NCBI RefSeq assembly: GCF_000204055.1 | Contig: NW_006768799.1 | Location: 569,040-633,039, forward strand | Reading direction: 5' to 3' | DNA: 64,000 nt | Origin: Melampsora larici-populina 98AG31 | Taxonomy: Eukaryota > Basidiomycota > Pucciniomycetes > Pucciniales > Melampsoraceae | Part shown: piece by piece, positions 1-12,220 of the stretch | Layout of the letters: every line of letters starts with the position of its first letter | Position numbering within the stretch: the first letter of the stretch is position 1 | Translations under genes and position numbers: made by a program | Notes under the pieces: model-generated | The model's database searches: none | What the model saw: only the letters and a program-made list of their open reading frames with translations | What the model was told of the DNA's origin: nothing

Positions 1-523
1 AGAGAAGTCAGTATGACTCATTTACCTTTTAAAAGTAAACTTAATCATACATTACATAGAAGAAATCAGTCTCTTGCTTCTGCTTCTGGGAGTGGGAATG
101 GGAATAAAGGGATTTGGAATCAAAAGGATCATAGAAAACAGTCTTTACCTAGAAGTAAGTTTGAAAATTAGATCTCTTTGGAACGAGATCTTCTAGGGAA
201 CAGGTTAAGAAGAGGTTTTGATTCCTTTTCGGGTGTTTTTCTTTGAAATTAGAAATCGATTCTAACTTAGATTCTCGTACTCAACTGCTTGCAACTCCAA
301 GTAAATCGATTAAAACAAGACGTAAGAATTCCCTTTTTTTTCTTTCCAAGATCATATAGACACTTCTACAAACCAAACACAAAACTGATGGATGATTTTG
401 CTTTTTGGGTTGATGAAACGTTGGTGATTTGTTTTGAGATCATTAGAGTTTCCTGAAACTAGAATCCTTGTACCTGATACACCTCATCATCGTAGAGAAC
501 TTGTACCAGATACACCTACTTAG
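1..523 (+). CDS. 3' end of an unidentified gene (partial)
   Basis: Two exons are visible: 1-154, open from the window edge, and 447-523, ending in TAG. They are joined by an intron with donor GTAAGT at 155 and acceptor AG at 445-446. The junction completes an Arg codon and keeps frame (231 nt, 77 codons with stop). The tail is basic and Ser/Asn/Gly-rich. It ends with a short repeated motif, L-V-P-D-T-P, present twice in the last exon. No domain is recognised. The 5' part lies outside the window, so function cannot be assigned. Reading through the donor gives a stop at 169-171, so an unspliced form would end there. Confidence in coding is moderate and rests on the phase-consistent junction and the in-exon repeat. 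Confidence 0.55.
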
Positions 524-1305
524 AAGAAATATCCTATTCTTCTCTTTTTCTGTTTGTGTAGGAGAGTAAGATGTTTTTTTATTTCCAGTTTTGGAAGTTA
601 ATAAAAGTTAGGAAATGAAGAAAGTTTGGTGGATTTCTAGAGTCCTTTTGGGTTCTGCTTGGATCGTGTAATTTTTTTTTGGTGGGTGTAATGATTATGT
701 TTTTAATCTTCTCGTTATTTTTTTGTGATTTGGTTTTTAAATTTTTCAAATTGATACTTGGATTGAAATGCAAGATATAAATTGGTTGGGTTCTTGTTCT
801 GATCACTTCATGTGTTGATAAGATCTTTGGGCTGAGAGAGAATTGAAGGTATTCTGTTGGACAGGATGATACATGTATCTTGGTCAAATGTCTCCAAAGG
901 ATCATCTTTTTATCGTACACTGACTTACACATGCATATCTAGCCTCAAAAAAACACCAACTGAGGCGTCCCCGCATCCCCACAGGGGCCAATGGACGCCC
1001 TGGGACGCCGTGGTTCAGGGGATTTACAATAAGTTCCATCTACATTTACGGTCAAGTTTAGGTTACAAGCTTTATATATATATATGTTTGTATGTCTACA
1101 GTGATCTATATATATATATATATATATATATCTTTTACACTCCGAGCTTTCAGCCTGATGCTACCTTAACTAGACCAACGTAAGTTGAGAGTACTGTGAG
1201 GGGGGCTGAGCCATGAGGTGTGCCGGGGCCATTGCAGGACACTATTTCTAGGACCCTGTGTGGTTTGACATCCTCATGGTCTACCTTAGGCTCAGAGCTA
1301 CGTAA
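524..1305. other. Intergenic region with TA-rich tract
   Basis: No supportable gene. Positions 1072-1131 hold two (TA)n runs separated by about 20 bases. Open frames here are short and T-rich with no splice-consistent extension. Confidence 0.5.
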
Positions 1306-1889
1306 GAGCATCCACAACAAACTTTTGACAAATTTGAAAAGTCTGAGTAGGGTCAATTTGGCCTTCAAATCTCCTTGTCCATAGTGGACTGTTCATTTTT
1401 GAACTATCATATTCTGTACAAACATACCTCAACCTTGCTTGAAGCAATTTGATCAGCCAGATCATCACTCATGCAACACACTTGATTTGTTGAGTGTGTT
1501 TAATAAGGCTCAAGACACTTAAAAATGGTCTTTAACACGTGTGATGAAATTTACATTAACACTATCTTGATCAATGCTGACACCCAATGTTTTGAGAATC
1601 AAGTGATGTCTTTCACAGAGTTTTTGAAATGAGATTGAGCAAATCAACCGTTATGAAAGTGGAATGGAGGTGATATGACAGAGAATCCCCATCAAGTTGT
1701 CCACATGAAGTGCTGTCACATGATATTTTGACCCTTCAAGATTTTTGAATCAACCTTTAAATTGAAAGATCAGGTTCAAAAATTTGAAAAATTGAAAGAT
1801 GAAAATTTAAAATTTAAAGAGTCTGCTGTGGTCAAATTGGACGTTTTCACCCTCAAATTCAACATTTGAAAAGTCAGCTGTGGATGCTC
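1306..1889. mobile_element. PIF/Harbinger-type MITE
   Basis: A 584-bp non-coding segment bounded by inverted repeats that both begin GAGCATCCACA and continue with a shared ACTTTT and AAAT core, imperfect over about 30 bp. The left flank is TAA (1303-1305) and the right flank is CAA. This fits the 3-bp TWA/TAA target duplication of PIF/Harbinger elements with one mutated base. GAGCATC-type ends are known from Harbinger MITEs. No open frame of note. Its ends differ from the full Harbinger element at 58374-63107, so that element is probably not its direct parent. Confidence 0.6.
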
Positions 1890-2416
1890 CAAAAGTGCCT
1901 GAAAGGCCCAGAAGGGTCAGTCCTCGTCTGTTGGGATGGTGGGTGGGTCGGAAAAGATCAAGCTTTAAGAATAAGCTTCACAACCTTGGGAAAGCTTGTC
2001 TTTCCAGGAAACTAGGCGGGAAACAGAAGTGGTAAAGAGTTTAAAGACTCGGCGCAAGGGACAGGGAGCGAGGTCCCATCACATTAATGAAAATGCAAAG
2101 GAGCACTGAGAGAGGCATAAATTTAAGCAATATTCATTGTTATTCTTTAGGTATCACAAACTAAGGCAGAGGAACTAAAAAGGGATTATGCATTGTATGT
2201 TGCCGTTGCCGTTGCCGGTGGGCTTCTGAAAGGTCCGCAATGAACAAGCTAAGAGCAATTTGGATGTAGACCGACATGAGAACAAAGTGTACAAGAAGTA
2301 GGCCCCAAGGTAGGAATACCAGAAGGATGATGCAAACTAAAAAAACGGGAAACGGACTGAAAGAAACTCTGCACAAGGGAAGCGCGAACAACGATCTGAA
2401 CGAAAAGACTAAGATT

Positions 2417-3758
2417 CTAGATCAAACCGAGGAGACCACCGTCAAGAAGACCGCCCACAGCGGTACCAAGGTTTGCGACCAAGAGACCGACTCCTTGTAA
2501 GAGAGCACCAAGGCCGTGGAAGAGAGGGTCGAGGATGACGATGAGGACGTGGAGTAAGGTGCTGAGGAGACCAAGTGATTGGAAACAGCCATTGGGACCT
2601 CCTGGTACTGGAACTGGGAAACCTCCGGGTACTGGAACTGGCACACCTCCAGGTACTGGAACTGGCACACCACCTGGGAAACCACCTGGAACACCTGGGA
2701 AACCACCTGGACCGAATCCACCTGGAACTCCGGGGAATACACCTGGAACTCCGTGGATCCAGCTATCGACTGGGAAACCGAGAGGTGACCAGAGCTGAGG
2801 GTTGAAGTTGCAGGCGGAGAAGAATTGTTGAACCTCGACATGGAAGGTGATTGCAACACCGACGATCGATTGGATCAAGACAGATAGAACGGCAAACGAG
2901 GCTAAATGTAGTAGAAATAGTCAGTAATTCAGAACCCGACCTTAGCTTATATGGTTCAAGGAGGAGAACAGGTACTGACATTGGAAGGAACCGATAATAC
3001 CAACACATTGAGTGTTGATGATCGTGAGCATGCTTTGGATTTGAATGATCAGCGGGGAAAAAGTGGAGATGAACTAGAGACAAGATGGGTTAGCAAACAG
3101 CTGAGCTCTCGAAACCGAAATAGAGGAAAGACGTACGACTTGAGGGTTTCCTTGGAAGGAACAACCGCCTTGTAAAGTGGAGAACAGAGTTGAAAGACTG
3201 GTGACCATGATTTGGAACTGAAGTAAGATGGATTGAGGGTCTAGGCCACCGTTCCAGATGTTGACGGTGTTGGATGTGATGACAGTGTAGCTTTGAACGG
3301 TGGAAAAGAAGGTGTTCATGGGTGGTAAACCACCGCCGCCGTGGAAGACGACGGGAGCATTCCAGCATGAAGTGGGCCCTGGAACAGGAAGACCTCCACC
3401 ACAGCCACCAAAGCACTTCATCTTGACATGATCGCTACGAAAGTACAAGTGATAGTCAGTGACATCGCTCTACAAAGCTAGAAAAATTCAGACTCACTCG
3501 CCGCCGGCCTGTTCTTCACTACGAACGCTCAACCGAGCAACTGTCTCGGTTCGCGCCCTGAAGATAGACAAAGTCAGCATCGACTCATGAAACGGAATCC
3601 GAATGCAATCGCTTACAAATGACGCGGACTGGCAGCAGCGGAGGCTAAGAACAATTCAAACAGAACAAGACCTCAGTTTTGCTCGAAAGAGAGTGCGGAC
3701 GATAACCAAGGAACTCACCAGCAAGCACAAAGCCAAGGTAAGCGAAGGAGATATGCAT
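2417..3758 (-). CDS. Secreted Gly/Pro-repeat protein, unknown function
   Basis: A multi-exon gene whose first four exons join in frame: 3758-3719, 3644-3617, 3557-3498 and from 3434. Exon 1 encodes a short signal peptide beginning M-H-I-S-F-A-Y-L-G and cleavable near an Ala/Ser run. The mature N-terminus has a Cys-Gly-rich patch (C-F-G-G-C-G-G-G). The last exon (2901-2417) starts with a hydrophobic stretch. It then carries a repeat block of P-G-G-[VF]-P-V-P-V units (about 2560-2760) and ends in a hydrophobic Leu/Gly-rich tail. One small exon lies between about 3160 and 2979; its boundaries are uncertain, with GTCAGT or GTATTA as possible donors. No catalytic motif is seen. It could be a cell-wall or surface protein or an effector; the sequence does not decide. 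Some plus-strand open frames over the repeat are shadows. Confidence 0.65.
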
Positions 3759-5746
3759 CTTTGTGGATTTAGGAATAATGAGTGTAGGATGAAGGGATCG
3801 GAAAAATTACTACGATCAAAAGAAATAAAATTAGGTCTATGTCGTGAGGGATTTTCGAGAAAAGGAAAGGCAGGTATTTACTAGATGAAAAGGATAGGCA
3901 AAAGGCCAGTGATGAAGAGCGGATGAGGGTTGAAACAGGTTGCTTCTGATGCTCATCTTATAGTCGAATTGCTTCGATTGCCAGACGGTAGACCTCATCA
4001 TCAGGCTTGACACAGAACTTGTGATCATGAAGCGCTGTTGGATTTGATATAGAACCACCCAAAAAGAACATCAAGAATTCTGACAGCTGCTCAATCTTTG
4101 AATCTTTTCAAATGGATTTGAAAAAGAAAGGACACTTCAAAAACAAATTATCTCATTTGAGCTCAAGAGTATCAATGTGATCGGACTGGAATCCTAATTT
4201 CTGGAACATGTCAAATCAACCAATTTGATATCCCAAAAATCATTAATTTCATCCTCAGGATAATCATCACCTCGATACAATTGCTCATCCGAAAAAGGCC
4301 TTTGAAACTTCCGAAAGCAGTGCAGGCACTCCCATAGTGCTGTCTCTTCTGTCTCATATGTACATCTTTCTTCGTGACCGGCAGACTCAGCGACCAATTA
4401 TGTCTGTCAAAATGACCATGGTGTGTTGTCGAATCAGTCGAATCTATGTATCAATCATGATTTATAACGTAATGGAGAAGAACGATTTGGGTATGCTGTA
4501 CAAGCTATTGATGATATTCATGAGTTCCCTACAGAAATCTCAGTTGAGATCCATGCAAGGGCAAAAAAGTGTTCAGTGGAATAGAATTAATCACCTCATA
4601 TAAAGACAAATAAAGTCCTAAATGACTGATTATATGAATGTATGGAACACCAAAACTGGCTTGCTTGTGTCAGTTTCGATCGATACCAAATGCTTTTCAA
4701 AAAGTTTGACACACAAAACTTAAAGGTGGAGTTGGACTCACATACCAAAGGGTTTGGAAGCCTTTCTTGCTCTGGTCTGAGGTAGTGGCGATGGTGGAAC
4801 TTGCAGGGTCAAAGAACAAGTCTTCAGATCAAACATCTGGCAAAACCTGTTCAACCCGCTGTATGCCGATATTGGGCAAGTGCTACGGGGTGTAGACAAG
4901 ACTTGGAGAGGTAGCGGTGGCGTGGCGCTTTGGACTGCTTGTACATCCACCGGTTCACTTGTAGCGGCCGCTACAGAACTCGCCCGCAGTTGCCCGCGAC
5001 CGCTTTGTACAGCGGATAATGATTGCTTCAGATGTTGGAGTCACTAGTTTGAAAGGCTGAATAGCAACAAGCCAGGGAAAAGATTCAAAAAGGTCACGAC
5101 GAGTCAAAAAGATCTTGGCCAGAGTCCAGACATCAACCCAGGTTAAAATTCAAATATGCTTTTATACCACAGTTTCACCAATCCGACCAAACACTCCGGT
5201 GATATGGTAACTCAACACAATCCGACGTCTCTGCTTGAAATTTTGAGATCGGTAGACTGGCGCCTCCTTGAACTTACCATAAAAGTTCTATGCCGGTCAC
5301 TCGCACCCCGACAGTCTAGGTGAATTCACCGTCTCGCAAAAAGTGTTTGTTGGCTTGACATGCAAATCGGTCTTACTAGCAATGCGTTCAATCTCGAAGC
5401 GGTTGCGGTAACAAAGAAGAACATCACTTTGATCAAAGCTGGTGTTGATCTAAAAAAGAAATTGAAGCTTTGATATAAATACGAGCTGAATTCATTGATC
5501 TTTGCCCACTTTATTCCGTTGTCCATCAATCTTACCCTTCTCAAAAGACTTGAAATACTTTTCATACCAGTGAATACTTACTCCATAACATCTTCTTGAC
5601 AATCTGAACTTTTAAAAACTCAAAGCTTTCTAACTCTCACTTAAGGGTTTATACGTGAAATCTAAACCAACCCTTCACATTGACCAACAACAATAAACTT
5701 CAACCAATCAGACACCTAAAAATTTACCACGCAATCTAGTACCACA
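3759..5746. other. Intergenic; possible decayed coding fragments
   Basis: No complete gene is supported. Around 4194-4610 short open pieces look protein-like on both strands (an acidic segment on minus, a short open tail ending at TAG near 4578 on plus), but no start, splice set or family can be assigned. A perfect 16-bp palindrome, TGTAGCGGCCGCTACA, lies at 4960-4975 in an unusually GC-rich patch. Confidence 0.35.
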
Positions 5747-6550
5747 ATGAATCTCGGGCAGCTTCTAATTGTATGCAGTACTCTTCTTGGATTAGGGATT
5801 TGCGTTGCGCCTCTACCTAGCTATCAAAATTGCAGAAGGTTCTATGGGCCGACTAAAGATGGGAAATTTGGCAAGTCATCATCTTCAAGTCCATTTTCTT
5901 GAGATCATTTGATTCTTCTTTCCAAACAGACAGATCTGACATATTGAGCCTCGAATTGGTTAGCTTGTCAGAACAGTGGTGGCAAAGCATACACTTGTTC
6001 ACCCGCTAAACAACACCCCCGACTCCCGATGACCGGCTGTGTCCCTTACGCGGACCCCAAAAACTTGAAAAAGGGAGTTACGAATGCAGCACCTGTAAAG
6101 AAGGATTGTGATGCAGCAATAGCACAAAAGGAACCTGGGCCGCAGGGCAAATATTATATTGGTGTGTTTTGTCGATTTGATACATCACAGCAAGGTACCA
6201 ACGACTGAAGATTGATCATGATTCATCTCTAGATTGTGCTGAGGTTCAGATAGTCAAAGATAAAGTGAAACTCACTGCAGCTTATAAATGTGAAATAGGT
6301 CCCTATGTTGGGCCTTTGAAAAGTGAGTTTCTTTGAACTTCTTCCAGATGACATTGCCTGAAAGTAATTGGGAAAAATCTCTCGTGTGGTACACAGCCTT
6401 GCCAGGTTGCATTCTCAATACCGATCAAACCATTGTTTAGTAAGCCAACCTAATTCCAAGCACTCTGCCTTGACATCATCAAGAGTTGAACTAATAGCTC
6501 ATATCTCTTGACTGGTCTACAGTGATATTGGTTATAATTGGTTCAAATAA
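5747..6550 (+). CDS. Small cysteine-rich secreted protein (candidate effector)
   Basis: Exons 5747-5870, 5964-6161, 6233-6322, 6406-6439 and 6523-6550 join in frame (157 aa). The ATG opens a hydrophobic signal peptide (M-N-L-G-Q-L-L-I-V...), with cleavage likely after V-A-P. The first intron uses a GC donor (GCAAGT at 5871). The mature chain is basic, has eight cysteines spread across all exons, and has no recognisable domain; size and cysteine content are typical of rust small secreted proteins. Exon 4 may start at 6397 instead (same frame). The last exon is doubtful. The frame following from the junction stops at 6548-6550. A different frame of the same exon is open to 6635 and ends G-T-Q-C, adding two cysteines. 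Either that frame is the ancestral tail and a 1-base shift broke it, or a different acceptor is used. Confidence 0.7.
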
Positions 6551-6933
6551 AGAGATCTTTGTTGGCACGCAAGCTCTTTGTTATGCTCAACAGTATGATG
6601 ATATGCAGTACTTGGAAGTTGGGACTCAGTGTTGACTAGGGGGAATGGGAGTAGCCAGAGGTGTCCATACGCCAAGGAGGTACAATTGGTTTCAAAAAAG
6701 TAAACAAGAAACCAGAAAAGAACTTACAGATGTATAGTCTACACTACGGTCCAAACTCTGAGGGCCCATATGTTCTCAAAGCAACCATAGTATTGAGCAC
6801 AAAATATTAGTTCTCAGTCATCTTCAAGTTAGTATAGAAATATGTAATCCAAAAATATATTCTGAATCATTGTATTGAAACACAGCTGCATAATTACGGT
6901 ATTTAAAGTTGTACATATATATTTTTCTGTATA
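6551..6933. other. Intergenic
   Basis: 3' flank of the small secreted protein gene. It contains the alternative last-exon frame to 6635 and otherwise nothing recognisable. Confidence 0.4.
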
Positions 6934-7680
6934 TAGTTTTTCTGTTGTTTCAAAACTCTACACAACCAGGCAAAAGTATATTTTGTTGAGATGTGAAGTT
7001 TACCATTTTGCTGACCCTGCTAGCCACACAGCGTTCCCACAGGCAAAGTATGCAACAGGTCCTCAAAGCTAGATACTTTTTGAACTCAACATACTTTTTT
7101 TCCCCGCCAAAAAAAACAAGCAAAAAAGGATATAAGGAAATTGTCTGAATGTACATATGTAGCTTTGAAAAGCATACATGAAGAATACATGTAAAGCTGA
7201 TGTACTCACAATGTGAACAGAAAATATGTCATGAAGAATACATGTAAAGCTGATGTACTCACAATGTGAACAGAAAATATGTACTCTAGTCTTATTGGAG
7301 TCTGATATATCCTTTGAACATAAATGTGCCCATCTATATATCCAAGACATAACTTGTATATAGCCTTTGTTTTTATAAAGAGGACCTTAGTTTAGGTGCA
7401 AAGCCCCATACAAGGTAGGCTTTGGTTGGTGCATAATCAAGCCCTGAAATTCTTGGAAACCTTTGCGCAAACCAAATGTCCTACTTCTCACTTGACTCTC
7501 TTGTTTCCTTGTTTGTCAATTAACAACCTCCTCATTCGCTTTTCTTTTGTCTATGAGGTGTTTATTCTTTGAATGGCTTGTTTTATCAATTCCATATTGC
7601 CTCTGTCAATAAGGAAGCTTATTGAGTCAGGAAACCAGCATGTAACACGTGATATATGACCGCTACAGGCTGATTACATA

Positions 7681-8611
7681 TGGTTTACATATCTAATATG
7701 GTGTCTGACAATAGTAATGAAGTGTAAAAATAGCAGAATGAAACAGGAATCTGTGGCTAATGATTGTAAAAGGGCTTAAAGAGGAATTGTAAAGAATTTT
7801 GGTGACTGTAATGGACAGATTGGTTGTTTGTTGAAGCTTTTCATCTTCCAATGATCTATGTGTAGTTTGTTTTATTGAACAATCTATATCTGTTGAATGT
7901 CACATAGTAAAAAAAGAAATTGGATAAGCAGAAAAAGTGTAATTGAATATAAGTAAAAAGAGCAATAACTGGTGTGTGCACCAAGCATGTACATATAATT
8001 AGCTATTACATCATACATGTATTCAGTTGTATGTAACTATGTCTTACATGCTGATTTATTATCAATGACTATAGTACATGTGATTGCTTAATTACATGCA
8101 ATTTATTCATATGTAAAGACACCGGGAATTAACTCGTTCAAAACCTGGTTTACATATCTAATATGGTGTCTGACAATAGTAATGAAGTGTAAAAATAGCA
8201 GAATGAAACAGGAATCTGTGGCTAATGATTGTAAAAGGGCTTAAAGAGGAATTGTAAAGAATTTTGGTGACTGTAATGGACAGATTGGTTGTTTGTTGAA
8301 GCTTTTCATCTTCCAATGATCTATGTGTAGTTTGTTTTATTGAACAATCTATATCTGTTGAATGTCACATAGTAAAAAAAGAAATTGGATAAGCAGAAAA
8401 AGTGTAATTGAATATAAGTAAAAAGAGCAATAACTGGTGTGTGCACCAAGCATGTACATATAATTAGCTATTACATCATACATGTATTCAGTTGTATGTA
8501 ACTATGTCTTACATGCTGATTTATTATCAATGACTATAGTACATGTGATTGCTTAATTACATGCAATTTATTCATATGTAATGACACTGCGGGAATTAAC
8601 TCGTTCAAAAC
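7681..8611 (+). repeat. 465-bp tandem duplication inside the left arm
   Basis: Positions 7681-8145 and 8146-8611 are nearly identical copies. The few differences lie near the copy ends (GTAAAGACACCGGG versus GTAATGACACTGCGGG). The duplicated unit includes about 30 bp of the start of the MITE at 8584. The first copy therefore ends in a truncated MITE terminus running straight into the second copy. The right arm has this segment only once, so the duplication happened after the arms formed. Confidence 0.85.
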
Positions 8612-9051
8612 CCGATTGAGCAAAATTTCGGTGTCCGGGTTTGCAATTTCCTCGAATCGTGAAACTCGTTCACAACTCATTAGCATTACGTTCGCCGATT
8701 TCCCTCGAGTACACTACAATACATACACATACACCGCACTCTCAAAAGCTTTAATTCCAACCGTTCAACAATCTCACTCCTTATCTTGTCCCCACTGAAC
8801 TCCTTTCTTGTATTTGGTTGATCAAGGCTTGACAAAGGAAGGTGAAGGTGAGTACAATGGTGAAAGGGGTTGTTGTTTTATCATGTGACTGCACATTCAT
8901 GGGGCCAGCAGAGTACAGAGTATAGCCCGAGGGAAATTGGCAAACCTAATGCTAACGAGTTGTGAACAAGTCTCTTGATTTGAGGAAATTTTGAACCCAG
9001 ACACCAAAATTTCACTCAATGGGGTTTCAAACAAGTTAATTCCCGCGGTGT
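8584..9051. mobile_element. Long-TIR MITE, left-arm copy (468 bp)
   Basis: The ends read ACACTGCGGGAATTAACTCG and its complement with CCGCGG. Inverted similarity extends about 115 bp inward on each side. An equal-length copy sits at 56168-56635 in the right arm. Long inverted ends and no coding capacity fit a MULE-like or foldback MITE. No target duplication could be fixed. Confidence 0.75.
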
Positions 9052-9682
9052 GAGGTTTTTGTAAGAGGGTAGATATGCAACTGAGTCAGCTTATGCCCTT
9101 GCTGACAGCCTCAGTCAAATGGTTGATTCTCACCAGTTTTTGGGAATTGGATATATTTTCCCTTTGTTCTCAATCCCAGGCATCCATCAATTCATGCTTT
9201 GCAAACTTACATAGGTATGTAATCTCTTCCTGAAGTCTTGATGACTCCATGAAACATCAAGGACTGTCAGAGCAACTTTTGACATGTGTGCCTTTCCCAA
9301 GTCTCTTGTTGTTATATTTCCTTGATCTGGATTGGATTGGTTCAATCAAAATCTTGCCTCAAAATCTTACCCTCAATGTATTTGCGTCAGACTAAAGTTT
9401 TGTATTGCTTTCACATTGGCCATTCATCTAAATCTTCATATCCCTTTTTGATACCCCTTCAGATTGTTTCCTAATTTCACTTGCATATGATTGTGGTGTT
9501 TGCATTTCAATCTTGTCTCCAAAAAATGTCTCCGTCACTCTAGATATATCTGTTTGGGATAATTGTTTGTTCTCTCAACAGAAACAAAAATTGGAAAGTA
9601 TTATTGTATTCATTTCAACTTGCTTGCCAAGTTCTTGATCACTGAAATGTGGATACAAGGAGGTCTCAACAGGAGGCATGGT

Positions 9683-12220
9683 TGTTTTTGAAAAATGTGC
9701 CCCAATCAGAGTAAATTTTCTTTGATCTGCCTGGCATCCCAGTGATCTACACACTTTTGCAACCTTGTGAGTCCTTGGATACACCAATTTAATATGGTAA
9801 AAAATATATGCTTGAAATTTTGGTGTTAATGTTGATGTTATGCTTTTGCTATATTGTTTACCATGGATGTTCTCAGAACCTAATGACCAACATTCATGAG
9901 ACAGACTGTGGAAATATATCTCCATTACAACACTTTTGGACTGTAATGTAGACCTGTGGAGTTGGATTTCTACTAGCTCTATATCTATCAGTCTGTTGTT
10001 TTCTCTTAGTGTTTGTTGTTCCCCAGAAAGATATTCTTCACCAAAGATAAACTTGAGAAAAATCAGTTTTGTCCAAACTTTTCCAAATGTGGTTTTGAAC
10101 TTTTATTTCCTGCTATTCAATGTAATACAGAATCCCTCATTCAATTAGCTCCTTTTTGATCATACCGTTCTCAATTTAGCCTTCTTGCACTAGCTAGTCA
10201 AATAGCTCATTTTTAAAAAAATCCTGCCTACCTGTTCCCTGTGTAATAAACTCAAATGTTGACCACTAAAACCTTGTGGACCTCCCACATGTTCTAGTCT
10301 CTTTATCTGGTCTTCCATTGCTCTGTTTGTTGTCAGGGGGAAAAGTAAAAATGGGTCTCAGGCCCAATCACATAGCCAACTTTTTCAGGTGGACAGAGCC
10401 CCATGTTTGGCAACGCAGATGTGTGTCCTGCAAGCTTGTGTGCGTGTATATATCCTATGGCTGTAGAGTGAGAGGTGGCAATAATTTTCACTCCATTTTT
10501 ACATTTTTTCCTTTGGACCAAACCTTATCTAGTCTACTGAGTGGCATCTAACTTCAAAAGCGTGTGGTCACCAATGCACAGGCTATCTTATGCCTGGTAT
10601 CCGTGGAGGCTCCTCTAATTGCCACAAGACAAAGCGCACATCATAATTTGCCATTGACTTCAGACACAAGCTTACTCAAGAATCTAGCAATCAATATCCT
10701 TGGGATTGTTTTAAAGGCTGGTGGTGTCAAGGGCTTGTTCTCCTTGATGAGTTTATTAAAGTCACAAAGGCACACAAGTAAATGAAAGTCCAGACACTCA
10801 AGTCCATTTCTTATGAGCTGTGTTGCAGGTAAAGACTCACAGAAATCAATCTCAACAAACAAAAACAATACCCACAAGAAAAACACTTCTTCTGAGAATG
10901 ATGTGACTATAGATTATGTGGACTTTTTTGTACTGTCTGATGTGCTTGAGGCTTTTGCAGATGGGACTTTCACAGAGTCTATGGCAAATAGATTTTCAGA
11001 CAACTGTGAGGGCTTCATTGAAACTTTTCTTGATACTCTTTCCTCAAGCAAAAGAAAAACAATGCCACTTAATTTGCACCAATTATAGTTGTAGACAATG
11101 AACCTTTTAGCTGGCCTGCAGCCAATGTCTTTGATGTTCAATTTTCTTCACCTTTTTTGAATGAAAACCCCCAATAACACAATCTTGGTACCGCACACTG
11201 TGCTAACCCCCCTTTGTGCGCCCATTGAGCTGAGAAACTGCTGCATGTATACGCACAGGCTGGAATAAACAGCTACTGTCCACCTGCACAGAGAACAAGT
11301 TTACCTTGGATTGAAAAATCCAAGGTATCATCAGAATTAAATCCTTAGGTAGAATCTTTCCAAGGATTTGATCCAAGGTATCTTTGGTGCAAAACAATAC
11401 CTCAGATCAAAACCTTGGACAAGATCTGTCCAAGGATTTTCATCCAATGATGCCTCAAATTCTACAACCTGAGGTATATATGTTGGTGGTGCTGACTTGT
11501 AGATTGCCTTCACTGTGACAAACCCATTCTCAACACACAACACTTGACAACCTAAGAACATGCACACTTCAATACCAACCGTTCTCAGCAGTGTGTAAGC
11601 TGATATCAGGCTCAGCACTTGCATGAACTCACTCATTGATAGTCCTATATTTTCCTCAGTGTTTAAGTTTCTGTTGTTCACTGTGAAATATCTCAGTTTA
11701 AAAATTGCCATCTGTATGTCTCGTTGTTTCTCATGCTTATATGATCAACATACTCCATCCGGAATATCTCTTCAGACCTGTTGGCTCCAAAGCACCAAAC
11801 CAAGTCATGGTTAGCAAATTCCAGAGCTGATTATTGATTACTTCAGTGATTATTCAAAGTAACCAATGGTCAATATCACTGGTATACAGCAATTGCCATA
11901 ATTCACTGTGTAGTATACTCATGCTTAGTTGGAACTACACTGGGGCTTCATGTGACATCTTCCAGGATGGCTAACATGGTATGAGTCCTTGAATTGGCTC
12001 CTGAATTCAGGGATTACACATCAAATTCTTATCACCCAGATTCCATACGCAAGATCGGATGTTATGGACATCAATTTGAAGCTAGTAGTAGAATTTAGTT
12101 CATTCAAGCGGGTATACATAAACTGTCCTAGCAGACTACATATAAACACATATTTACATAACCATTGACTCTATAGTTTGAGGCAAGCCTTCTTGACATT
12201 TTTTGTTTCAACTTTTAACT
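9683..12220. other. Decayed, possibly once-coding sequence
   Basis: No intact gene. On the minus strand several protein-like pieces appear in changing frames (about 11711-11337, 11141-10914, 10886-10641, 9925-9700), with stops between them and no splice set that joins them. This looks like an old pseudogene or transposon remnant next to the inverted-repeat arm. The identity is unknown. Confidence 0.4.

Larger units (their letters stand above)
6934..9682 (+). repeat. Left arm (L) of a large inverted repeat
   Basis: This stretch is repeated in reverse orientation at 54587-58373 with high similarity through its whole length. Shared landmarks are the 53-54-bp tandem units near 7200-7300 (two here, three in the right arm), the 468-bp MITE, and the segment ending near 9682. 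No intact gene is seen. Short open frames (for example 7069-7350 on minus, matched at 57901-58235 on plus) are repeat sequence. The arm carries its own 465-bp tandem duplication and lacks the two LTR insertions found in the right arm. Confidence 0.85.

Noticed and set aside
2535..2805. Plus-strand Pro/Gly/Thr-rich open frames
   Set aside because: They are the antisense of the V-P-V-P-G-G repeat exon of the minus-strand secreted gene.
4960..4975. Perfect NotI-containing palindrome as a cloning scar
   Set aside because: Flanks show no vector or linker sequence; a 16-bp palindrome can be natural.
7069..7350. Open frame also present at 57901-58235
   Set aside because: Its conservation is only due to the inverted repeat. 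It runs through tandem units and has no start context or domain.
9700..11711. Minus-strand pieces that faintly recall RNA polymerase I subunit A49 (K-V-x-K-x-C-R-S-L-G-C)
   Set aside because: Only short segments fit, in different frames and far apart; not enough for a family call.
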